From: Fictibacillus terranigra
GTDB lineage: Bacteria; Bacillota; Bacilli; Bacillales; Fictibacillaceae
Length of the DNA: 64,000 bases
Reading direction: 5' to 3'
Assembly: GCF_030412265.1 (NCBI RefSeq)
Contig: NZ_JAUHLN010000002.1
Coordinates: forward strand, 1,240,001 to 1,304,000
The notes under the pieces are model-generated. The model was not told where the DNA came from. It made no database searches and saw only the letters and a program-made list of their open reading frames with translations. A program made the position numbers and the translations under genes. Below are positions 40,804 through 49,772 of the stretch, piece after piece. Position 1 is the stretch's first letter; each line of letters begins with the position of its first letter.

Positions 40804-42318
40804 TTATAGAAGGTTTTCTTTCTCTAAGTATTGCTTTGCCACCTCATCAGGTGACATGCCATTAACATTCACTTTGTAGTTCATCTCCCTCATCTCGCCG
40901 TCTGTAATTTTATTGGAAAGTTTATTGAGGGCTTTTTTTATTTCAGGATACTTTTCGGCCGTTTCCTTTTTCAGGAGAGGTGCTCCTTGATAAGGAGGAA
41001 ACAGGTGCTTGTCGTCTTTTAAAACGGTCAGATCGTACTGACGCAGCTCACTATCGGTGGAATAGGCGTCCACGACATTAATATCTCCTTTTTCAACAGC
41101 GTTGTACCTCAGCTTTGGTTCCATCGTTTTAACGTTAGCAAGCTTGATTCCGTATTTCTTTTGTATGCCGCGGTAGCCATCCTCCCTGTCAGCAAATTCC
41201 AGCGTAAAACCTGCATTAATATTGTTGCTCGCCTGTTTAAGGTCGGAAATGGTTCTAAGGTTATACTGGTCCGCTGTCTGCCGGGGAACCGCCAAGGCAT
41301 ATGTATTGTTGTATTTCATTGGACGAAGCAGCTGCATATCAAATTTATCCGCCATCCCTTTTCTTGCCTGCTCGTACACTTTTCTGCTGTCCGTGCTTGA
41401 GGCTGTTTCTTTTAAGAATTCAGAGATCGCTGTTCCTGTAAATTCTGGATAGACATCGATGCTTCCTGATTTTAGCGCATTGAAAACAAAAGATGTCTTC
41501 CCCAGTCCAGGCTTGAGTTCAACATTCAAGTCCGTGTCTTTTTCAATTAAGAGCTTGTACATATTGATTAGAATTTCAGGCTCTGAACCGAGCTTTCCGG
41601 CAATTACGATATCTTTTTGTTCACCCCTCATGGCGAAAGGAACAATGACGACGAGCAGAGCGACAACACCCAGAATCCCAAAGGTAGTCATAGACCGTTT
41701 AAAGGTCATACGTTCAAAGCTTCTGAGCAGAAAATCAAACAGGATCGCGAGCAAAGCAGCCGGTACTGCCCCGAGGACGATGAGCATGGAATTGTTGCGG
41801 TCGATGCCAAGCAGGATAAGGTCTCCCAGTCCACCTGCCCCTATTAATGCAGCGAGTGTTGCGGTACCGATAATCAGAACCATCGCCGTCCGAATTCCCG
41901 CCATGATGACCGGCATCGCCAGCGGAAGTTCCACCTTGATCAGCCTTTTTCTGCTGTCCATGCCCATCGCTCTCGCTGCCTCAATCAGTGATGGATCCAC
42001 TTCTTTGATCCCCGTATACGTGTTTCTTAAGATAGGAAGCAGCGCATAGACAACGAGCGCGATGATCGCCGGTATTTTACCGATCCCGAACAGGGGAATC
42101 AACAGTCCGAGCAGAGCCAATGACGGTATCGTCTGCAGGACCGCGGTCACTCCGATCACGGGCTCAGCGGCTCTTGGCCTCTTGGTGAGAAAGATGCCGA
42201 GCGGAATAGAAATCATTACGGCAAATAAAAGTGCAATAAAGGAAATCTGTATATGCTCGAGCAGTGCGCTTGCCAGCGCACCTTGTCTATCTTGAAAAAC
42301 CTGTAAGAAATTATTCAT
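40804..42318 (-). CDS. opuFB: Osmolyte ABC transporter permease fused to substrate-binding domain
   Basis: A 504-residue fusion. The first ~210 residues are a ProW/OpuCB-type permease (LQTIPSLALLGLLIPLFGIG, the EAA loop EAARAMGMDSRKRLIKVELP, ATLAALIGAGGLGDLILLGI). A linking membrane helix (FGILGVVALLVVIVPFAM) leads to an extracellular OpuAC/QAT-type binding domain (KLGSEPEILINMYKLLIEKD, GSIDVYPEFTGTAISEFLKE, YPEIKKALNKLSNKITDGEM). This layout matches OpuF, a Bacillus compatible-solute importer with the binding protein fused to the permease. It overlaps the ATPase gene by eight bases. Confidence 0.93.
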   Translation of the reverse strand: MNNFLQVFQDRQGALASALLEHIQISFIALLFAVMISIPLGIFLTKRPRAAEPVIGVTAVLQTIPSLALLGLLIPLFGIGKIPAIIALVVYALLPILRNTYTGIKEVDPSLIEAARAMGMDSRKRLIKVELPLAMPVIMAGIRTAMVLIIGTATLAALIGAGGLGDLILLGIDRNNSMLIVLGAVPAALLAILFDFLLRSFERMTFKRSMTTFGILGVVALLVVIVPFAMRGEQKDIVIAGKLGSEPEILINMYKLLIEKDTDLNVELKPGLGKTSFVFNALKSGSIDVYPEFTGTAISEFLKETASSTDSRKVYEQARKGMADKFDMQLLRPMKYNNTYALAVPRQTADQYNLRTISDLKQASNNINAGFTLEFADREDGYRGIQKKYGIKLANVKTMEPKLRYNAVEKGDINVVDAYSTDSELRQYDLTVLKDDKHLFPPYQGAPLLKKETAEKYPEIKKALNKLSNKITDGEMREMNYKVNVNGMSPDEVAKQYLEKENLL

Positions 42319-43279
42319 GGCCGCCGCTCCCTTCCTTTAGATGATCGGCAAGATATTGAATGACGGCCTGCCTGTTGATGGTGCCGATGACTGCGCCTTG
42401 TGCTTCAACTCCAAGCTTTTCTTCCTTTGTTAAAAGTGCCAGTGCATCTTTTAAAGAAGATGATGCAGGTATTGTTTTGAGCTGATCGGGGAAAATTTCA
42501 TCCTTCCTCAAAGGTTCCGCAATACGGGAAAGATCTGCCATTGCTTCAAAACTCCCTTTGTCATTTCCAACAAAATTTCTTACGAATTCATCCGCAGGCC
42601 GCTGTATAATGTCTTCTGGTGTTCCTACCTGAACCACTTCTCCATCCCTCATTACACAGATTCTGTCACCCAGCTTTAACGCTTCTTTCATATCATGTGT
42701 GACGAACACGATGGTCTTCTTAATGCGGCGCTGCAGGCTGTACAGGTCCTCCTGCAGCTTTTCACGGCTGATCGGATCGAGGGCGCTGAACGGTTCGTCC
42801 ATCAGAATGATCTCAGGATCTGCTGCCAAAGCCCGCACCACGCCGATCCGCTGCTGCTGGCCGCCAGACAGTTCCTTCGGTTTGCGGTTTCGGTACGTTT
42901 TTGAATCTAATCCCACCATGTCCAGCAGTTCATCCACACGTTCATGAATTCTCTCCTTGCTCCATCCTCTTAGCTCAGGAACCACTGAAATGTTTTCCTG
43001 GATGGACATGTGGGGAAACAGGGCGATCTGCTGAAGAACGTACCCGATGTTCCAGCGCAATTCATGGATATCATAGTCACTGATCCTCATGCCATTGATC
43101 AGAAGAGTGCCCTCTGACAGTGTGATCAGCCGGTTGATCATCTTGAGCATCGTTGTTTTGCCGCATCCGCTTGGTCCGATGACCACGAAGAATTCGCCCG
43201 CTTTGATTTCCAGATTTAGAGATTTGACCGCAGCTGTGCCATCTTGGTACTTTTTCGAAACGTTATCAAATTTAATCAT
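42311..43279 (-). CDS. opuFA: Osmolyte ABC transporter ATPase
   Basis: A 322-residue ABC ATPase of the ProV/OpuCA type: Walker A VIGPSGCGKTTMLKMINR, Q-loop GYVLQQIALFPHMSIQENIS, signature KELSGGQQQRIGVVRALAAD and Walker B EIILMDEPFSALDPISREKL. It also has TIVFVTHDMKEALKLGDRI and a short C-terminal CBS-like region (ASSSLKDALALLTKEEKLGV, GTINRQAVIQYLADHL). It is the first gene of a two-gene operon with the fused permease/binding protein. AGGAGCAGG lies before the ATG. Confidence 0.94.
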   Translation of the reverse strand: MIKFDNVSKKYQDGTAAVKSLNLEIKAGEFFVVIGPSGCGKTTMLKMINRLITLSEGTLLINGMRISDYDIHELRWNIGYVLQQIALFPHMSIQENISVVPELRGWSKERIHERVDELLDMVGLDSKTYRNRKPKELSGGQQQRIGVVRALAADPEIILMDEPFSALDPISREKLQEDLYSLQRRIKKTIVFVTHDMKEALKLGDRICVMRDGEVVQVGTPEDIIQRPADEFVRNFVGNDKGSFEAMADLSRIAEPLRKDEIFPDQLKTIPASSSLKDALALLTKEEKLGVEAQGAVIGTINRQAVIQYLADHLKEGSGGHE

Positions 43280-43386
43280 TCACCTGCTCCTTAAATATAA
43301 AGTAGCTAAACATCTATAATATATAAAAAGCCGGCACAACACTACACCTGTTCGGTTATGTGAGCCAGCTCTCCATTTTATGTTTA

Positions 43387-44342
43387 TTATTCTACAGCCT
43401 CAGGAAGATGGACAGTGAAAATAGTCCCTTTTCGCAGTTCGCTCTCGACTTCTATCCGTCCATCATGCATCTCCACAATTTTTTTTACGATAGACAATCC
43501 CAGGCCGCTTCCTTCAGCCGCTCTGTTTCTGGATTTATCCGATTTGAAGAATCGTTCAAAGTTGTGAATCTTATCTTTTTCTGAGATTCCAATTCCGTTA
43601 TCCTGAATGGATCGCCTGGTATTTTCCTTCCTTGATGCCGAAAATGAAGAAGGTTCTGAATCCCGCTTCTGCCGTTTTGATATTCCTTCTCCTCCGCATT
43701 TGAAGATTTCACAAGACGGATTTCCATAAGCACTTTACTAAGTATCCCAGTGAATCTCGCATTCTCGTCTTGTGTGGCCTTTGAGATTTTATGCATTTGC
43801 TTGCCAATCGGAATTATAACCAGCATGGCGACCGGTACGATGACTAACGTGATGAGCGTCAGCTTCCAGTCGAGGATTAACAGAAAAATCACAGAGCCGA
43901 TGATCGAGATGATACCTTTAATAAAAATTTCGTAAAATGCTCGGATGCCAGATTTTTAATCACAGCGGTGTCGTTAGTCATCCGGCTGATCGTTTCCCCG
44001 GTCTGGTTATGATCGTAAAAAGGAATGGGCAGGGAAATCAGTTTTCTCCATAACCAGTCGCGGATTCCGGCCACGATTCCATTGCCAACCATACTCAACA
44101 GATAGACAGATATTCCCCCTGCTGCGGCACGTGCAAGCAGTACAGCCGCCAGCAGCGCGATCTGACCCCCTTTTAATGTTGATAAAGAAAATTCATCCAC
44201 AAAGTTTTTTGTAAAAAGCGGAACACATAAACCGACAAGTGTCGTAATGACACTCATGACAATCGCCATACCGCGGATTGATCTTTTTTATCAGATCAAT
44301 GAACTGCTTCGAGCTTACATTATTCTCTTTTTTCAAGTTCAT
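43387..44342 (-). pseudogene. ABC exporter half fused by deletion to a histidine kinase tail
   Basis: The start (MNLKKENNVSSKQFIDLIKK) leads, after a frameshift near 44262, into the membrane domain of a BmrA-type ABC exporter (LFTKNFVDEFSLSTLKGGQI, FYDHNQTGETISRMTNDTAV). After another frameshift near 43925 it continues ([40 protein letters not shown]). The ABC ATPase domain is missing. From about 43610 on, the sequence is the ATP-binding end of a histidine kinase in yet another frame ([50 protein letters not shown], stop at 43387). Confidence 0.85.
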
Positions 44343-44532
44343 CACCTTCATTGGCAAAATTTGTCCCTTCTCCCTTTACTATACCGGAAAGAAATGAACA
44401 AAGTATGAACGGCATACGCTGCTGTTTACCATTTTTGCAGAATGTCTAAATTGTCCCATATTTCCTCTGAACACGGGACAAACTGATATAGTAAACACAT
44501 CCCAACAACCCCTTTTCATATTTTCAGACGTA

Positions 44533-44599
44533 AAACCCGGTCATCGGGCCTTTGATGATATTCTTTTATCAAAATCCCTTGGGCCGGGTCTTTTTTTTT
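44533..44599 (+). terminator. Terminator-like hairpin in the ppc upstream region
   Basis: ACCCGG pairs with CCGGGT, with an inner TTTGAT/ATCAAA stem, followed by TCTTTTTTTTT. A local CCCG-GTCAT-CGGG hairpin would compete with it. No plus-strand gene lies close upstream. Confidence 0.6.
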
Positions 44600-44690
44600 G
44601 GACGATTCTTTTGAATCCGCTTACACCTAGAACTGTTATAGTTTTTTTTGATCCTAAAGTTACACAGTTTCACCTCCATCTCGTATTCTT

Positions 44691-44721
44691 TTGTGAAAAT
44701 CTAGACAATTTATGATACAAT
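44691..44721 (+). promoter_or_regulatory. Probable sigma-A promoter of ppc
   Basis: TTGTGA and an extended -10 TGATACAAT, spaced 19 bases, about 80 bases before the ppc start. Confidence 0.5.
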
Positions 44722-44799
44722 GCCTATAAATCGAAATATTCTAATAATAGAACAGCACCAAAATAAAAGAATGACAGCTAAGAAACGGAAGGTGAGACG

Positions 44800-47559
44800 A
44801 TGACAACAATTACAGAAACAGCAAAATTGGAACAAAGCAGTTCACCCCTCCGCCGAGATGTAAAATCTCTCGGCCAGCTGCTCGGAAATGTTCTGGTTCA
44901 TCAATGCGGGCAGGCACTTCTGGATAAAGTTGAAAAAATAAGAGAAATGACAAAATCTCTTAGGAACAATGACCGGTTATCCTATCAAGAACTGAAAAAT
45001 GAGATTGCCAGCTTAAAGCACCCAGAGCGCCAGCAAGTGATACGGGCGTTTGCTGTGTACTTCCACCTCGTCAATATCGCTGAACAAAACCACCGCATCC
45101 GGCGCAGAAGAGAATACCAGCTTAAAGATGGACATCAGCCTGGGTCATTGGAATACACAGTCACCCAGTTTAAAGAAAACGGCATTAACGCTGAAGTCAT
45201 TAAGAACGTCGTTGAGAAACTTTCGATGGAGCTGATTATTACTGCCCATCCGACAGAGGCGACAAGGCGCAGTGTGCTGGAAGCCCATAAAAGAATCGCT
45301 CTTCTGCTTCACCAGCTCGACCAGAACGTGCTTACTTCCCGTGAGAGGGAGGAGCTCAATGAAAAATTGCTTAACGAGATTACCATCCTCTGGCAGACCG
45401 ATGAATTGCGTCACCGAAAGCCGACCGTGATGGATGAAGTAGCAAACGGGCTTTACTATTTCGATGAAACATTATTCGAGGTTCTTCCGCAGATCCATCA
45501 GGAGCTGGAAGACACGCTGCAGGAACATTATTCAGCTGAGGACTGGCATGTGCCAAACATTTTGCGCTTCGGTTCATGGATTGGCGGTGACCGTGATGGA
45601 AATCCGAATGTCACCCCTGCGTTAACATGGGAAACATTAAAGAAACATCGTAAACTCGCGCTAAGAAAATACCATCAGGCCCTTACTAACCTCATGAAGC
45701 AGATGAGCCAATCTTCTAAACATGTGGCGGTTTCTCAGGAATTAAAAGATTCCATTCAAAAGGAATTATCCATTCTGCCGGTTGAAGAACAATGGAAAAT
45801 CGAGCATGAAGTATACCGATGCAAAATTGCGATAATGAAGAAAAAGCTGGAGCTCGTCGGCAAAAAGAAAGACGGCTATAAAAGTTCTGAAGCGTTCTTA
45901 AAAGACCTTCAGCTTATAAAACGCAGCCTTCTCGGACATTCTCCGCAAGGCTTCCGTCTTAAATGCCTGGACCAGCTCATTCGGCAGGTTGAATTGTTCG
46001 GCTTTCACCTTGCGACACTCGATATCCGCAATCATAGCGGGGAGCATGAAGCGGCGATCAGTGAGATCTTTCATTCTGTGAATCTTGCTGACGACTATTC
46101 GAGTCTGACGGAAGAAGAAAAAGTAGAACTGTTAGGGAAAGTATTACAGGATCCCCGGCCATTGCTTCTTCCCTACGCTGAAGATTACTCTAAAGAAACA
46201 ACGCAGATTATCGATGTCTTCCGGATGATTAATAAGGCCCATGAGGAATTTGGCGACCGGTCAATAGAGGTATATTTAGTCAGTATGACAGAGTCGGTAA
46301 GTGATTTATTGGAAGTCCTTGTGCTAGCCAAAGAAGCAGGAGTTTATCGGCTTCATGCTGACGGTCGGGTAGAAAGCAAGCTGAATGTCGCTCCCCTCCT
46401 CGAAACGATCGATGACCTGATAGCCGGTCCAGCCATTATGGATAAGCTGTTTTCCATGGATTTTTACCAAAAACAGCTGAAGGAGCATGGCAATACACAG
46501 GAAATCATGCTCGGTTACTCGGATGGAAGCAAGGATGGGGGCACGTTGACGGCCAACTGGAAGCTGTATAAAGCTCAGCAGGAAATCCATGAGGTGGCCG
46601 ATCGATACAATGTCCGTTTAAAATTCTTCCATGGCCGCGGCGGATCGCTCGGGCGCGGTGGCGGACCGCTCTATCGCAGCATTCTATCACAGCCTTCTGA
46701 AACTCTGGGAGACGGCTTTAAAATCACCGAACAAGGTGAAGTGCTGTCTTCAAGGTATTCACTTTATGACATTGCCTATCGCAGCCTTGAGCAGGCAACC
46801 TCTACCATGCTCTCTGCAGCTGCTAACGCTTCTAAAGATGCCGAGCAGAACAACAGCCGAACGAAAGCATGGGAAGAAGTCATGGAACGCATCTCTGCGG
46901 CTTCACTCAAAAAATATCAGGAGCTTGTCTTTAAGGACCCAGACTTCCTGACATACTTTAAACAAGCGACTCCTCTTCCAGAACTTGGATCTCTCAATAT
47001 CGGTTCCCGTCCCATGAGCCGTAAAGGGAGCGAACGATTCGAAGATCTCCGGGCCATTCCATGGGTGTTCGCCTGGACACAGAGCCGCCAGCTCCTTCCC
47101 GCCTGGTATGCGGCTGGCACTGGGCTTCAAAGCTTTATGGAAAGCGAGGATCAGCGGGATCTTCTGAAGCAAATGTATCGTGACTGGCCGTTCTTCCGTT
47201 CGACCATCGATAACCTGCAGATGGCATTAATGAAAGCTGACTTAACCGCTGCAAGGGAATATACTGCAATGGTAAAAGACCAGGAGATGGCGAAACGGAT
47301 TTTCTCTGAAATTGAGAATGAATACCGCCGCACGACTGAAGCGATCCTTTTCATCACCCAGCAGGAGCATTTAATGGACCAGCTGCCAAACATTAAGGAA
47401 TCCATCAGACTGAGAAACCCGTACGTTGATCCACTAAGCTTCCTTCAGGTTGAATTGATTTCCAAACTGCGTGAAGACGAGCCATTGGACGAAGACCTGT
47501 TAAGGGAAGCATTGCTGACCATCAATGGGATTGCAGCCGGACTGAGGAATACCGGCTGA
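44800..47559 (+). CDS. ppc: Phosphoenolpyruvate carboxylase
   Basis: A 919-residue enzyme that carboxylates PEP with bicarbonate to oxaloacetate, replenishing the TCA cycle. Catalytic motifs are ELIITAHPTEATRRSVLEAH (His), FGSWIGGDRDGNPNVTPA, EIMLGYSDGSKDGGTLTAN, FFHGRGGSLGRGGGPLYRSI and ITEQGEVLSSRYSLYDIA, with the C-terminal RNTG tetrapeptide. Length is normal for the bacterial type. GGAAGGTGAG lies before the ATG, and a strong terminator follows. Bicarbonate for the reaction could come from the SulP/carbonic anhydrase locus 8-10 kb away (inference). Confidence 0.97.
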   Translation: MTTITETAKLEQSSSPLRRDVKSLGQLLGNVLVHQCGQALLDKVEKIREMTKSLRNNDRLSYQELKNEIASLKHPERQQVIRAFAVYFHLVNIAEQNHRIRRRREYQLKDGHQPGSLEYTVTQFKENGINAEVIKNVVEKLSMELIITAHPTEATRRSVLEAHKRIALLLHQLDQNVLTSREREELNEKLLNEITILWQTDELRHRKPTVMDEVANGLYYFDETLFEVLPQIHQELEDTLQEHYSAEDWHVPNILRFGSWIGGDRDGNPNVTPALTWETLKKHRKLALRKYHQALTNLMKQMSQSSKHVAVSQELKDSIQKELSILPVEEQWKIEHEVYRCKIAIMKKKLELVGKKKDGYKSSEAFLKDLQLIKRSLLGHSPQGFRLKCLDQLIRQVELFGFHLATLDIRNHSGEHEAAISEIFHSVNLADDYSSLTEEEKVELLGKVLQDPRPLLLPYAEDYSKETTQIIDVFRMINKAHEEFGDRSIEVYLVSMTESVSDLLEVLVLAKEAGVYRLHADGRVESKLNVAPLLETIDDLIAGPAIMDKLFSMDFYQKQLKEHGNTQEIMLGYSDGSKDGGTLTANWKLYKAQQEIHEVADRYNVRLKFFHGRGGSLGRGGGPLYRSILSQPSETLGDGFKITEQGEVLSSRYSLYDIAYRSLEQATSTMLSAAANASKDAEQNNSRTKAWEEVMERISAASLKKYQELVFKDPDFLTYFKQATPLPELGSLNIGSRPMSRKGSERFEDLRAIPWVFAWTQSRQLLPAWYAAGTGLQSFMESEDQRDLLKQMYRDWPFFRSTIDNLQMALMKADLTAAREYTAMVKDQEMAKRIFSEIENEYRRTTEAILFITQQEHLMDQLPNIKESIRLRNPYVDPLSFLQVELISKLREDEPLDEDLLREALLTINGIAAGLRNTG

Positions 47560-47568
47560 GTATAAATA

Positions 47569-47605
47569 AAAACAGCCATTCGTTCATCGAATGGCTGTTT
47601 TTTAT
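47569..47605 (+). terminator. Terminator of ppc
   Basis: AACAGCCATTCG and CGAATGGCTGTT arms with a 5-base loop followed by TTTT; nearly symmetrical, so it may also serve the convergent prohibitin-like gene. Confidence 0.9.
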
Positions 47606-47621
47606 GGTTTTTTGCCTGCCT

Positions 47622-48443
47622 CTATTTTTCGTCGATCGGCAATTGAATCAATTGATTGGAACCGGTGGCTTTCGGCATCTTGCCATCCCATTTCTCAATC
47701 CATTTATTCTGAATTACTTCTTTTGAGATTGATTTCTTTATGATGTCATTGTAGTCAGCAACCCCTTTTGCTTCAATCTGTTTCTTGGCTGCTTCTGCTT
47801 TGGCGATCTTCAGCTCAATCTGCTTACGTTCAAGCTCCTGGGCTGCATCCACTCTCTTGTCAATGGCCGCTTGTGTTGACTTATCAGGCTTTGGCACGCC
47901 AAGCGTCAGGTTGTTGACATTAAAACCGAGCTTTCGGACATCTTCTGCAAAGATTTTCTGAACGTCTCCAGCGGCTTCTGATGATTTCTCACCATATGTA
48001 TCAATTACAGAATATTTAGCGATCGCTTTACGCCCTGCATCCCATAATCTTGTTCTTAGATAAGAGCCTTCAATTTCTTCAATCTCAACCGGACCGAATT
48101 TGTTAAAAACATTCACGACTTTATCGGGCTGTATGCTGTAGTTATAGGCAAAGTCAATCGTTACACTCTTCCCGTCAGAAGTAGCTACCTGTATGTTGCT
48201 ATAATTTACAGTCTGCATCCTTACGGGGTAAACTGTAACCTTGTCAAACAACCCTACCAGGTGCCACCCTTGGCCGAGCGTATCCTCCTGAACGCCCCCA
48301 TTCGGGCTGTAAACAACACCGACGTATCCATTTGGAATCTTTTCTATGAATAATGATGTGAGCCCGACTGCAAGAAGCAATGCAATTCCAATGATGACTC
48401 CCCCTAAAACTCTACGGTTTTTCCCCTTTTTGCTCTTCTCCAT
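47622..48443 (-). CDS. Prohibitin-family (SPFH) membrane protein
   Basis: A 273-residue protein with a basic head (KSKKGKNRR) and one transmembrane helix (about residues 12-32). The SPFH/band-7 domain follows (IPNGYVGVVYSPNGGVQED, YPVRMQTVNYSNIQVATSDG, LRTRLWDAGRKAIAKYSVID). A C-terminal coiled coil reads AAQELERKQIELKIAKAEAA then KKQIEAKGVADYND. SPFH proteins scaffold membrane microdomains or proteases. It overlaps by 32 bases a small upstream membrane-protein gene, which suggests coupled translation. Confidence 0.9.
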   Translation of the reverse strand: MEKSKKGKNRRVLGGVIIGIALLLAVGLTSLFIEKIPNGYVGVVYSPNGGVQEDTLGQGWHLVGLFDKVTVYPVRMQTVNYSNIQVATSDGKSVTIDFAYNYSIQPDKVVNVFNKFGPVEIEEIEGSYLRTRLWDAGRKAIAKYSVIDTYGEKSSEAAGDVQKIFAEDVRKLGFNVNNLTLGVPKPDKSTQAAIDKRVDAAQELERKQIELKIAKAEAAKKQIEAKGVADYNDIIKKSISKEVIQNKWIEKWDGKMPKATGSNQLIQLPIDEK

Positions 48444-48576
48444 CCTGTTCCTCCTGCAGTTTTTCTTTTAATTTTGTTGCCGTAACACCCACTTTTTTAA
48501 ACGAAGGAGATAGGATTAGCCATACACCAAAACAAAGTACCAGCACAAGAAGCATTGAGCCGAGCCATACTTTCAT
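48412..48576 (-). CDS. Small membrane protein co-transcribed with the prohibitin-like gene
   Basis: A 54-residue ORF. It has one N-terminal transmembrane helix (VWLGSMLLVLVLCFGVWLIL) and a charged cytoplasmic tail (TKLKEKLQEEQDGEEQKGEK). GGGAGG lies seven bases before the ATG at 48576. The stop falls 32 bases inside the prohibitin-like gene, so the two are probably translated together. I do not recognise a family; a partner or anchor for the SPFH protein is a guess. Confidence 0.65.
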   Translation of the reverse strand: MKVWLGSMLLVLVLCFGVWLILSPSFKKVGVTATKLKEKLQEEQDGEEQKGEKP

Positions 48577-48640
48577 TCTTCTCCCTCCCCTTTACTATTA
48601 TTGCGATGAATCCTAAATATGTCATTATGGAACTCTCCTA

Positions 48641-49018
48641 CTATAGCATACCGGCAACTCCCCTAAAAAAGAACAACTGGGATTCCAGCTGTTCTTTCCT
48701 CGCAGATTTCTGTTCTTGACGCCAATCTTCAATGTTCCAAACATGAGTGATCCTGTCTTTAGAGAAGTCTGGTTCATGTGATACAAGCAATACCGCTCCC
48801 TCATATGTTACAAGAGCTTCTTTAAGAGCTTGTTTGGACTGGGGATCCTGAAGTTTTCCATACTCCATTAACAAAGACTCCAGCAAGGTGGATTTCCCAG
48901 ATCCGTTTCTCCCCGCCAATCCTGCGTGTTCACGCGGCAGCAGCAGGAAACAGATATCTTTAAAATTCAGCTGATCTCCATACTTATGGGTCATATATTC
49001 TACTGATAAAATACTCAT
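48641..49018 (-). pseudogene. ABC-F ATPase gene with large in-frame internal deletion
   Basis: The ORF begins like an ABC-F protein (MSILSVEYMTHKYGDQLNF, Walker A AGLAGRNGSGKSTLLESLL). After EYGKLQ it jumps directly to the end of the second ATPase domain (QSKQALKEALVTYEGAVLLV, SHEPDFSKDRITHVWNIEDW). Roughly 350-400 residues, including both signature motifs and the first Walker B, are gone, yet the frame stays open for 125 codons. ABC-F proteins act on ribosomes and give antibiotic resistance; this one cannot. AAAGGAG still precedes the ATG. Confidence 0.85.
48665..48697 (-). terminator. Terminator-like hairpin overlapping the end of the gutted ABC-F gene
   Basis: On the minus strand GAACAGCTGG and CCAGTTGTTC form a stem followed by TTTTTT. 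Confidence 0.8.
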
Positions 49019-49100
49019 TTCATTCTCTCCTTTGCTTATTCCTTGCAAAGCTAACAGAGAGAACAGTATGATAAAAAACTATTGAATTTTTGGCAATAAA

Positions 49101-49131
49101 AAGGGGGTAAGGCGAATACGCCTTACCCATT
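49101..49131 (-). terminator. Terminator of the DUF2512 gene
   Basis: GGGTAAGGCG and CGCCTTACCC form a perfect 10-bp stem with a 4-base loop; CCTTTTT follows on the minus strand. Confidence 0.88.
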
Positions 49132-49197
49132 GATTATTTTATAACATAAGAAGGGAACGGCGATTTTTCACCTGCAAACAAATCCATGAATGATCCG

Positions 49198-49635
49198 TCA
49201 CTTTTTGCGGGTTGGATCTTCGTCCTTTGCAAATTCTGTAACAAACCTCAGCTTTGGAGTGGCGCCGTGGTGCCTGATCTCCCTTTTTTGTTCTGGCATG
49301 TGTTTGAGCAGATAGCGATGAACATAAACCTCCGCTGCAGTAATAATAGCAGCTGAAATGGCGCTTCCCCAGGCAATCTGCAGATAGCCATGAAGCAGAA
49401 TCGACCCAAAAATCCACACGATCGCATACGTTAAAATAAATTCTGCCCATAATGTATTGGTTTTGCCGATTCGCGACAGCAGGATGCGGTCAGCCAGGAT
49501 GTAGGATACGGCCGTTGCTGTAACACTGAAAGAAATGATGTCAGCCAGTGTTGCATCGAAAAAAAGATCAAGCCCAATAGAAAATGCGATCAAGCTCACG
49601 ATAAATTTTAATAAAATTACTTTTGCCTGTTCCAA
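49198..49635 (-). CDS. DUF2512 (YndM-like) membrane protein
   Basis: A 145-residue protein with four hydrophobic segments (VILLKFIVSLIAFSIGLDLF, ISFSVTATAVSYILADRILL, AEFILTYAIVWIFGSILLHG, AWGSAISAAIITAAEVYVHR) and a basic cytoplasmic tail. The layout matches the DUF2512/YndM family of Bacillus membrane proteins of unknown role. The start is TTG, eight bases after GGGAGG. Confidence 0.85.
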   Translation of the reverse strand: MEQAKVILLKFIVSLIAFSIGLDLFFDATLADIISFSVTATAVSYILADRILLSRIGKTNTLWAEFILTYAIVWIFGSILLHGYLQIAWGSAISAAIITAAEVYVHRYLLKHMPEQKREIRHHGATPKLRFVTEFAKDEDPTRKK

Positions 49636-49733
49636 TGATAAAACCTCCCTTTCCTGCTACTAGTTTGCAACAAATAAAGCAGGTTCATTCTTTTTGGCAA
49701 AGAATTTAAACATGCAAAAAAAGCTGGTGCGCA

Positions 49734-49736
49734 TCA
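49734..49736. repeat. Target-site duplication, left copy
   Basis: TCA directly before the left end of the IS3-family element; the same TCA follows the right end at 50879-50881. Confidence 0.65.
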
Positions 49737-49772
49737 TAAACTGTACCCCTTGTAAAGGACATTGTAAAAAAA

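Larger units (their letters stand above)
44343..44799. other. Upstream region of ppc with a terminator-like leader and promoter
   Basis: It contains a TTGTCCC/GGGACAA inverted repeat (44453-44483), a terminator-like hairpin (44533-44599) and the probable ppc promoter (44691-44721). No ORF longer than a 14-codon leader-like frame (from an ATG near 44444, without ribosome site) was seen. Confidence 0.5.

Noticed and set aside
41459-42049. A 196-codon plus-strand ORF inside opuFB
   Set aside because: It is antisense to a fused permease/binding protein with strong family motifs; the composition is that of a reverse frame.
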